Assembly (NCBI GenBank): GCA_038025085.1
Contig: CM076152.1
Coordinates: 28,151,501-28,215,500, forward strand
Direction of reading: 5' to 3'
Length of the DNA stretch: 64,000 nt
From: Tetragonia tetragonoides
Lineage: Eukaryota; Streptophyta; Magnoliopsida; Caryophyllales; Aizoaceae
Shown: piece by piece, positions 56,409 through 64,000 of the stretch
How the letters are laid out: each line of letters begins with the position of its first letter
Numbering within the stretch: the first letter of the stretch is position 1
Translations under genes and position numbers: made by a program
Notes under the pieces: model-generated
The model's input: only the letters and a program-made list of their open reading frames with translations
What the model was told of the DNA's origin: nothing
The model's database searches: none

Positions 56409-56930
56409 TCAACCACTAGCAGTAATAAGAACAGCTTTGTGAAGGGCCATATCCTTCTCAAGGACCTCTACCCGAGCAGTCTCACCAGCAATCTCCTGCT
56501 AAATGGTCGTCACCCTCGACTCAGCTACCTTTAGCTCGATGGCCAGCTTCTTCAAGTTATGGTCGGCAACCGCCAGCTTCTCACAAGCCCTGGCAAAATT
56601 CGACCGATGATGCTTCCGGTCACACAGAGCTTGGGCCTACCGAGCCTCGAGAGCCTGAGGATCTGCAGCGGCATCAGCAGGAAGAGGGGGGAGAAAACCC
56701 TCTCTCCTCCGAGCAAACCTGAGAGCGTCTAAAGCGACGCAATAGTCACAATTACAACGCTCCAAGTGAGAGCGTTGCTCCAGGGGCACACTGACAATAG
56801 CCGACCCACTAGGCCCGGCTGGAACCTCGATCTTAGGGCTAACTGGAACCCCGCCCATAGTTATGGACAGACGAGGGGTAGATCTACCCCCGAGGTCAAG
56901 CCTACGGCTTTTGGAAGCTGGAGAAGACAT
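56409..56930 (-). pseudogene. Antisense unit 1 of the Tat-like region, coiled-coil protein
   Basis: Read on the minus strand from ATG 56930 (MSSPASKSRRLDLGG) to TGA 56409, in one frame with two stops (56637-56639 and near 56501). The second half has a heptad-like, Lys/Glu-rich pattern (HNLKKLAIELKVAE; EVLEKDM), as a coiled coil would. A TATA box lies 118 bp upstream on the same strand (57048-57055). I do not recognise the product. Antisense frames after pol are known in some Tat elements, which is why I assign it to the element and not to the host. Confidence 0.6.
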
Positions 56931-57047
56931 GTCACAACGACTGATGGGTTGCTTGGAAAAGTTATATGGAGCTCAAGAAATCTAGAGAGAGAAAGTGAAA
57001 ACAAGAAATGACGAAGAGAATGACGAAATTTTGAGCAACCGTGGGGG

Positions 57048-57055
57048 TATTTATA
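57048..57055 (-). promoter_or_regulatory. TATA box of antisense unit 1
   Basis: TATAAATA on the minus strand, about 118 bp before ATG 56930, with TTTCTCTCTCTAGATTTC in between. Confidence 0.6.
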
Positions 57056-57696
57056 ACCTTTCCAAAAGAAGATGAACCGTCACCTCCAACCGGTGTTTGA
57101 GAGAAGAGAAGCCTCAATTTGGAGGAGACACGTGTAATGACCCAAAGGGTGGATTATCCCAACCGTCACGTCCACTTAAAATAATTATGGCAATTATGAC
57201 AATGAAGAGCAACCGGTGTTTTGGAAAACATGCCAGACTACGAAACTCCCAGAGTACAGTAAAAAGTCGACCCAAACAGCCGCACCCCGAGTGTGGGGGC
57301 AGGGTATACTTACCTCGATACATTTTACACTTGAGGTACGACTAATAAACGGGCATCAGTGATAAAGGAACCATACAAAAAACTTGAGCAAAATTGGAAA
57401 ATTTTGAAACAGCAGCCGAACCAATAAATTGGAGCAATAATCCTTATATTGATTAAAGGAAAAGATTACACAAGATCGAAGGATGAAACTACACATTTAA
57501 AGTTCATCTACAAAATTCCTAGTCGGCATACAAGCTCGACAAAGCCAAAAAGCCTATCTATGAAAAAAGACAAGACTCGACCCTCCAACCTCATGCCGGA
57601 AGAAAGAGGTCGGGGAAGAAATAGCCAAGTACAAGATAACCTCCTGACCTACCCCTAGAAGAAAGAGGTCTGGGAGGAGATTGCTAAGTACAAGGC
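57056..57696. other. Spacer between antisense units 1 and 2
   Basis: No gene is seen. A purine-rich AGTGTGGGGGCAGGG (57290-57304) looks like a PPT, but I cannot find an LTR after it. Confidence 0.5.
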
Positions 57697-58286
57697 CTAC
57701 CCAAGGCAGAGCCTAAAGGGATAGGGGGGGAGAAGCAGGAGGCTGACCCTCCAGTTGGTTCCTCAGAACCCTCACTTCATCGAGGAGTTCCTCCCTCCGC
57801 TCCCGAAGGCCGTTCAGCTCTTCAACTCCTCCAGTGATCCGAGTCGCCAGCTCGGTCCTAGCATCCATGAGGGCATTGTCCCTCTGCTCCTAGCGGCGGA
57901 TCTTAGCTTGGGTACCCGCCTCCCTCTCGCAAGCCCCACCAATCTCCCGGTGAAACTCCTGAAGAAGATTTGCCAGCCGTTCTGCCAGAGGAACCAGTCG
58001 AGCAGGCAGTTCAGGCTCTCTGACAGCATGAGGAGGAACCAGAACCTCAGCAGCAGAAGGGGCTCGACAATCAGTCACCCGGCGTTCTGCTCGGGACCTC
58101 CGGATAGCAGTAATCAGATCCCGAGCTTCCGAGCCCAAACTTTATCCAGGAGAGGATCAGGGGGTAGCTGGGGTGTAGGATTCAGAAGAAGTCGAGCCAC
58201 GACTCTTCCCAGGACCCCCGACCTTAACTTGTTTGCTAGACTCTCCATGATGGGGAGCCTGTAGCCTTCCTCTTGGAACCTACCAT
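57697..58286 (-). pseudogene. Antisense unit 2, coiled-coil protein, decayed
   Basis: The start is ATG 58286 on the minus strand (MVGSKRKATGSPSWRV), stopping after 16 codons. The sense continues in other frames: ESLANKLRSGVLGRVVARLL, then from about 58138 GSEARDLITAIRRSRAERR and on to TAG 57697, with one more in-frame TAG near 57890. The C-terminal part (LNGLRERREELLDEVRVLRN) looks like a coiled coil. A TATA box lies at 58399-58406. Product unknown. Confidence 0.55.
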
Positions 58287-58398
58287 CTCAGGAACAGAGC
58301 AAAAACTTGAGAAAAAATTACTGAAGACTGGAAGAGTATTTCTAGAGAGAGAAAGTAATGCGAGAAAAGTTGGATGAAACTGAGAAAGTTCACTCAAG

Positions 58399-58406
58399 TA
58401 TTTATA
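58399..58406 (-). promoter_or_regulatory. TATA box of antisense unit 2
   Basis: TATAAATA on the minus strand, about 113 bp before ATG 58286, followed by ACTTTCTCTCTCTAGAAATA. Confidence 0.6.
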
Positions 58407-58682
58407 GGCAAAAAAGCCATGGGAAACCAAGCGGCGCCTCCCTTCAGGAGACACGTGTCATGAAGATACGGGGTGAACTTGGTTCGCATTCCCAAGAAAA
58501 AGGAAAAGCTTCGGTTACCTCATCTTCCCCTCGACTCGCGAGTAGAAAAAACAACTACATAGACTAGAGTCAAAAATATAAAACCGTTCGAACATTCATT
58601 CCAAATATCAAAGGTGCCAACTATTATAATACAGCTACATCATAAAATCGAGGCGACTACAATGATTAAAGGAAGCAAGAGC

Positions 58683-59456
58683 TTAAGGATGTAGATCTTC
58701 TCGTTTGTGCTTAATCTCCTGCTCCAAGGCTTGTTGTCTCTGAACCAGAGAGTGATGGACTTTCCTTCCCTCTTCGAGGGCTAGGGCCCTATCCTCGACT
58801 ATTTGCTTCGCAGCATGGAGGTCCTTCATAAGCTGATCGACCCTCCATGCTACCCGTGTCTGCTCCTTCAATATCGATCTCCTAGCTTCCTCTGCATGAT
58901 GAATTTCCCGCTCCAGAGCCTGCCTACTAGCTTGCCGGGTTTGACAGTCTGACTCACCCTTTGTCTCGTGCGGATGTTCGACTTGAAGGGGGTCTTTACC
59001 CTCAGGATCCCCCACTTCGGGGATAGGAGTATCGGGACTAGGATCGACTTGAGAAGAAACAGGGGGAGGAGAGTCAAGTCTGCTGCCCCCCTCGCCAGGA
59101 AGCCTCGCGGCTAGAGGCTCGACTTCTAAACATTCCAAGACACCCTGGGATTGAAGCCGCTGAAATACCATCCATATGTGGGTACGAAGACGCTCGGATA
59201 AGGAATTATCCTCGAAGAGACGAACAAAATCAGAAACCGCCAGCTTAGCCAAACTGGCCTCACTAAACTTATCTGGAACTTCCAAGGGCTCTTTATGAGT
59301 CGATCTTGAAGCACCTTCATTAAGTCTCTTGCTAGGTCGACTATTCCTGGGAGCACGTTTCCCCGACCGAAGGCGATACGTCCTAGATATTGACTTGGTA
59401 TCTACGGAAGATTCATCACTAGAGCCTGAAGAAATGAATATAGTTGAGGAAGACAT
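58683..59456 (-). CDS. Antisense unit 3, intact 257-codon coiled-coil protein
   Basis: Minus strand, ATG 59456 (MSSSTIFISSGSSDESS) to TAA 58683, uninterrupted. It has a Ser-rich acidic start, a basic stretch (RLRSGKRAPRNSRPSKRL, residues about 28-45), a middle with SEASLAKLAVSDFVRLFEDN, a Pro/Asp-rich linker, and a C-terminal Glu/Arg/Lys coiled coil (about residues 175-255). The TATA box at 59501-59508 is 45 bp upstream. I do not recognise a named domain. That it is the only intact frame of the four units is notable. Confidence 0.65.
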   Translation of the reverse strand: MSSSTIFISSGSSDESSVDTKSISRTYRLRSGKRAPRNSRPSKRLNEGASRSTHKEPLEVPDKFSEASLAKLAVSDFVRLFEDNSLSERLRTHIWMVFQRLQSQGVLECLEVEPLAARLPGEGGSRLDSPPPVSSQVDPSPDTPIPEVGDPEGKDPLQVEHPHETKGESDCQTRQASRQALEREIHHAEEARRSILKEQTRVAWRVDQLMKDLHAAKQIVEDRALALEEGRKVHHSLVQRQQALEQEIKHKREDLHP

Positions 59457-59500
59457 CTCTCTAGAAAGATTGGGGGCAAAATCAACAAACTAAATGGGTC

Positions 59501-59508
59501 TATTTATA
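59501..59508 (-). promoter_or_regulatory. TATA box of antisense unit 3
   Basis: TATAAATA on the minus strand, 45 bp before ATG 59456, with CTTTCTAGAGAG just before the start codon. Confidence 0.6.
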
Positions 59509-60359
59509 AACAAAAAAGGAAAGGCACGAACGGTTATTCACGACAGTTGTCCCCCATGCAAAGGCATCATCATTGAAAGACAATAAATGATCATTTATTG
59601 AAAATGATGAGGATACAAGCTAAAAAAAAAGAAGACTTGAGTAAATGGAAAGTCGGCATCATCATTTATCAACCCTCAAAAGCGGAGGGGCGCAAACAGT
59701 TTACAACAGGGGTGACCAACCACCCTAAGCAAAGAACAAATACAAACTCCCCTTAACCCAGGGGTGCAGGCCTGAAAAGGCCCTGATCATTCAGCCTCCT
59801 CCTCTGCCCGCCTCGCTGCAAGGAGGTTCTCCATATCTTCCAAGTTTGGGGCAATGGAAGCTTCGATTCTACTTGCCTCTGCCAGATCGTCGGGGTTAGT
59901 AGAAGCTCGGAGGTTACGAATGCGGGCTAGGGAGCTAACTACAGAGGCTCCCACATCGCCTTCTCCATACACTCGGAGCAGGGCTTCCTCCCAGTGACGA
60001 GTCTGGATATCCACCGCAGCCTTCCACATAGCCTGTGCCTGAGCCTCTTTGGTCATCCAATTCTCAGCATCGGCCTGGGCAGCCTCGAGGAGATGGGCGG
60101 TTTGGGCCTTGGCCTTATTGGCCTCCTCCAGTCTCCCCCTTAACTCCTCAAGGGAATGCTCCCTCTCATCAAGGAGAGACTTCCCCTTTTTAAGATCGGT
60201 CTTCACCTTCTCCAGTTCGGTACGAAGCCCCGACAATTCAGCTCGAGCCTCTTCGCGAGCCTTAGCCTCTGCGTCAGCCTGCCACTCTTGGCATTGGATG
60301 ACCAATCGGCACCTCTGAGCCTCGTCAGCCCTGATTACCGCGCTCAGAAGAATGTCATC

Positions 60360-60439
60360 CTGAAAAACACAAAACAAATCAATAACAACCTAAAAGATTC
60401 GATCAAAAAAATGGACGAAGGAAGGGACCGTTAAAATAC
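60360..60439 (-). other. Probable intron in antisense unit 4
   Basis: On the minus strand, CTGAAG|GTATTTTAAC at the donor and TGTTTTTCAG|GATGAC at the acceptor, with a T-rich interior. The frame joins cleanly across it. Confidence 0.65.
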
Positions 60440-61027
60440 CTTCAGGCGATTCAGGGCCACACGCTTCAGAAGGGTCGTCACGGCGTTTGTCGACCCCACC
60501 ACGGAGGTAACCTACTCCATGTCCTTCTCATGGAACAAGTTAGGGAAGACGGCCTCAGCAATTTTTGACTGCTCATCCAGAGGAGGCCCCAGAACGGTCG
60601 GCATCTTGAGGGCATGATCCTCGGGACTCTGCCTACTGACCATGTACGCCTGGCCCGAGAACTCGTTGCTATCCCTTCGTGTGGATCGGATAGCCCGCAT
60701 CTCATCGATGCTTCGCAGGCTCGAAGGAGAGAACTCTCTCGCTACAACTGAATTGGACGGGCCAGCGCTCGACTCCTGGTTCCCAGCAGGAGGGGTAACC
60801 TGCCCCCAAGTGGCAACTGTAGGCTGACCTGGGGAGATCAACTCCGCACCAGGGGTATCCACCTTCTTCTTCTTCAAAGGAGATACCCTCTCCTGGGTCA
60901 CCAAGGCGTCGTCACCCGACCTCTTCTTAGAGCGAAGGTTGGCATCAGGCAAGACCCCAGACGAGGAACCCCCCTTCCTCAATCTTGTCTTCGTCCCATA
61001 GACCATTGCCTTCTTCTTCTTAGGGGA

Positions 61028-61108
61028 CTACAAAAAACAAAGCAGGTTATCAGTGACAATCCTAGAACTATGGAATATGAAGAACGAGGGAAGGAGAGTG
61101 TCTGTTAC
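61028..61108 (-). other. Probable intron in antisense unit 4
   Basis: Minus strand GAATCG|GTAACAG and GTTTTTTGTAG|TCCCCT, joining an EAQRKLES exon to an SPKKKKAM exon. Confidence 0.65.
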
Positions 61109-62209
61109 CGATTCAAGCTTCCTCTGAGCCTCGACCACGTCCTTGAAACCCTCAAGGAAGGCCTTGGAGGTTGTCGCAGCCACCATCTGCTCCCCTTCTG
61201 GAATCTCCAACAACTCAACAACGGTGGCCTCTACAAGATACAAAGAAAAGGTTAGAAAAGCCCTCGATATACAGAAAAACATTCAGAGCAAGGAAACAAT
61301 GGGGACAAGGCCGTTGTACCATGTGTCATGGTCGACCGAAAACCAATGAAGACCATGAATGCCTCATGAGAGAACCAGGACTTATCTATCTTCCAATAAG
61401 GAGGGGCGTTAACCTGCCTACATACGTCCTCGTCCCGGTTAGGATGACGGAAGTATTCTACCGACCGACGTTCGGCCGGGGATAGAGAATCCAGAGGCTC
61501 GCGATCCGGGCCAAACAGCTCACTACCTACCTCCTCCAGGTATTCCTCCCTCCAAGGAGGACACACTCCATCCCATCCCTGCTCGTTGTGCAGAAATAAG
61601 AAATTCTCCTTCCAAAAGGTGACGTTGCTCAAGGATCGACACATGGAAAAATCCTTTCTAGGGCTTAGACACCAAGTCCCAAACTTGGTCGATTGCACCT
61701 TGAGATACAGGTGGCGAAGGACAGCATCGCTCACAGTTAACCTGTGGACATGTGCCGCTGCCGCCAAGCCAACCAGAGATCTCCAGGAATTAGCTTGGAG
61801 CTAAAAGTAGTGGACTCCCAGATGACCCACTATCTTCTTAATCAGACGAGGGAGGGGAAACCTTAAACCCTCGTCAAAAACTTTGGTGAAAAAGGGAATG
61901 CAGCCAGATGAAGCAGGATGGCACCCTTCTAACTTACTAGGACAGATAAAAGACATCCCTTAGGGCAGCTGGTATCGCCTAGCCAACAACTCCATGTCCT
62001 CAGCCGACCTGCCAGCTAAGAGCGACCGTTTTGAGTGGATGGGAACAGTGTCGGCCTTCTTCCCCTGCTTCGATCCTCCGTCCGCAGGGTCCTCCTCCGT
62101 CTGCTCATGGCCCGGCTCTACTTCGACATTTACATAATCAGCCTGGTCCACCTCCTCCAAGGGCTCGGACGTTGGTGGTCTTTCTCCCCTACTGGAGCGA
62201 GACCTCTTC

Positions 62210-62258
62210 TTCTTCTTCTTCTTCTTCTTCTTCTTCTTCTTCTTCTTCTTCTTCTTCC
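62210..62258. repeat. (CTT)n microsatellite
   Basis: About sixteen CTT triplets in a row. On the minus strand it encodes a Lys run inside antisense unit 4, next to RSRSSRG, so it would add a strongly basic, nuclear-localisation-like stretch. Confidence 0.9.
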
Positions 62259-63394
62259 TCTCCTGCTTCTCCTCTGAAGGAGGAGGAGAGAAAGCCTCAT
62301 CATCAACAGGATGACAGTCTCCAACTCGGATCTCACCGCTCTCCAGCGACCCTTGGGAGGCGTCAGCCTCTTCATGTCCCAACCCTACAGGCTCGGGCAT
62401 GCCATCATGCGAGCCAGAAGTACTGGCTACCCGATCGACAGATTTGGTCAATTGATCAGACGTAGAATCGGGTATACCACCCGAAGCACTAGCCAAATTC
62501 TCCATTTGCCCAGAAGAACTCCTTTCCCTACACTCCCTACAAGATAAGCAATTGAAGAAGGTCAGGATGGGCAACAGGACTTTGACAACAACACAAGGAA
62601 AAGTAGTCGAAGGACAAAAAACATACTTCATTATATGAGGGCAGATAGGCCGTTCCCCTATCTGCTCAAAGTCACTCAAGGGAGAGGAGCAATTAAGACC
62701 CCCTCTACCTGAGCGGCAAGTTTGTTTAAAACAAACCCTAGACATCTCGACTTCGTCTCCCTGCAGGGGAGAGACAGAGCGTAAAGGTTTGACCCCGTCT
62801 AAAACATGGATCTCTCCCAACGCTACACTCATTTGAAAGACATTCAACACATCCTGATTAAAGCCTCGTGGAATGTCGGGGTCCGATAGAACCCTGGCAT
62901 ACGAAGACTCCTCCCGAAACCGAAACGGAACGACCCACTCCGGAAGAAGCAATCCGTCCGGGCTCGACCACTCAAAACCCCGACGAAACTCGGAAAAGGG
63001 GAAACCCGGCGGAATCGGGGCAACTAGATCACTCGAAGGATGAGGGCAAGACTTCTCATACGACGGGCCAGGCCCCTGACTAGACGAGCCTCGACCGGAA
63101 AAGATCCTGAAGTCCCTGATCGAGGTGCCTCAGGCAAGCTGTCAGATCCCAACGATATATCAATGGGCGAAGACATCGACATGGGAATAACACAAATAAA
63201 TGCAAGCAAGAAAAATACCAAAAGAAAAGTGTTATACCTTGGGGGAATATAGAAGACGGATCTACTAAGAAAGACTGAACAAACAGTGACAAATCAACGG
63301 AAGACTAGCAAGAAAATTTCGATAACCCACTTTTCTCTCTCTAGAAAATTCAGACGGCTGGAATAAAGAGAGAAAAGAAGAGGAAGACTCTGAC

Positions 63395-63402
63395 TATTTA
63401 TA
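63395..63402 (-). promoter_or_regulatory. TATA box of antisense unit 4
   Basis: TATAAATA on the minus strand, about 213 bp before ATG 63182. A leader with TTTTCTAGAGAGAGAAAAG lies in between. Confidence 0.6.
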
Positions 63403-64000
63403 GGCGAGGAGACCTAGAACAACATGTTGCTCGCATGACTGACAGATGGACGGCCCAATACGTCCACCAACTATCTATCCCGATGAAAAGGGGGCCCTTC
63501 CAAGGAAAGAACGGACCTCGAAGCAAAAGCCCACTGAATGAAAAGCATCGACCAACCACATCTCAGCAGGACTCGACGGAGAGAAACTCTCCTCCTACTG
63601 AGATGTGAGGGCAAAATGATATAACCAAAATACCGAGGCTCGAGCTATCGACCCTCGCCCCGACCACCATTGAAGGATTCCAATCTCTCACGCAGTCTGT
63701 ATCATCGACGGTATCAAGAGGATGCTCTCCCACCGCAAATGGGAGCCTTTGATCGAAGTATCCCTCTACCCACTGTACAAACATCGCCAACAGACCCGAC
63801 AAGACCTACACCAACTATCAGTCTCATACACACCCAAGGATTACAATTATGCTCTGGCTCGACTAAGAGGGTCGATTCAACTACGAATCAACCCTCAGGC
63901 TCTGTGTGTGCTAAACCCTGACGCCAGCACATGTACTGTGCGAATATTCCTACCAAGATTCGGTTGGCTGCCTTGGCGCCTACGCTCTCTCAGTCACAAG
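63403..64000. other. Right end of the window, no gene recognised
   Basis: This lies upstream of antisense unit 4. TGTGAGGGCAAAATG at 63604 could be an LTR start, but no adjoining PPT or second copy is visible, so I do not call one. The 3' LTR of the Tat-like element is probably outside the window. Confidence 0.4.

Larger units (their letters stand above)
59787..63182 (-). pseudogene. Antisense unit 4, 'putative gypsy type transposon'-like multi-exon gene, decayed
   Basis: Minus strand from ATG 63182 (MSMSSPIDISLGSD) to TGA 59787. A frameshift near 63060 leads into LPEWVVPFRFREESSY; a Lys-rich stretch is encoded by the CTT run (62210-62258). Then comes FDEGLRFPLPRLIKKIVGHL and ANSWRSLVGL and FWKENFLFLHNEQGWD, resembling the plant family PF04195 (from memory). 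Stops lie at 61960-61962, 61801-61803 and 60512-60514. Likely GT-AG introns: about 61321-61231, 61108-61028 and 60439-60360. The last exon (60359-59787) is a long coiled coil. The exact 5' exon structure is uncertain. Confidence 0.65.

Noticed and set aside
57290..57310. AGTGTGGGGGCAGGG as PPT with a following LTR
   Set aside because: No LTR-like terminus or second copy is present in the window, and antisense unit sequence continues on both sides.
62031..62465. Plus-strand frames with poly-Ser or poly-Leu at 62035-62465
   Set aside because: These are shadows of the CTT repeat opposite antisense unit 4, whose minus-strand frame has homologous motifs and splice sites.
63595..64000. Start of the Tat-like 3' LTR near 63604
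   Set aside because: TGTGAGGG is suggestive, but no purine tract adjoins it and no second LTR is available for comparison.
1..64000. CRISPR arrays, tRNA or rRNA genes, bacterial operons
   Set aside because: No short regularly spaced repeats with unique spacers, no recognisable tRNA or rRNA sequence, and the coding content is plant transposable elements.

Overview
This is a repeat-dominated stretch of a plant nuclear genome. The evidence is plant-type L1 LINEs (ORF1 with a CCHC knuckle, ORF2 with endonuclease, FADD-box reverse transcriptase and a zf-RVT-like end), plant Ty3/gypsy lineages (an element with a tRNA-iMet primer site, an Athila-like element, a Tat-like element) and no prokaryotic gene organisation. 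I see no convincing host gene, rRNA, tRNA or CRISPR. The species cannot be named from the sequence.

Positions 1-49211 are one composite locus: a GC-rich satellite of about 302 bp per unit, shattered by twelve LINE insertions, all on the + strand. I label the LINEs A (1-4405), B (4721-6695), C (7300-8109), D (8121-13265), E (13867-19186), F (19199-19592), G (20153-23528), I (23842-26070), J (26374-29334), K (29348-39637), L (40528-45142) and M (45454-49211). Every LINE whose 3' end is present has a poly(A) tail followed at once by the same satellite position, CATTGGCATCG. Where a 5' junction is preserved, it lies at that position or directly after GGCCTTAA just upstream. The copies differ in length, 5' truncation point, subfamily and mutations, so they look like independent, site-specific target-primed insertions. 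This satellite-targeting LINE system is the main discovery candidate. At least three subfamilies (A/D; B, C, E-J, L and probably M; and the divergent K) share the site.

The LINE layout is a pyrimidine-rich leader, ORF1 (DUF4283-like domain, CCHC knuckle, RG-rich tail), ORF2 (endonuclease, RT, zf-RVT-like C-terminus), a 3' UTR usually containing a small hairpin, and poly(A). ORF1 and ORF2 overlap through AUGGAUAG, kept even in K. Almost all copies carry stops or frameshifts. E is the best preserved, with one frameshift visible in each ORF. B has lost all of ORF2 at a splice-like junction.

K is split by a 5.36-kb Ty3/gypsy element (33604-38959) with 509-bp LTRs, a 5-bp duplication and a decayed gag-pol. 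At 49211 LINE M breaks off into the 3' part of a Tat-like element. Its integrase is split by a young Athila-like element (49858-55150) with 1179-bp LTRs about 0.6% different and an integrase-only interior. Downstream of the Tat integrase (55266 to the end) lies a long region carrying four antisense units in tandem, each with a TATA box on the minus strand. The largest is a decayed multi-exon gene resembling the plant 'putative gypsy type transposon' family, and one of the shorter units is an intact 257-codon frame.
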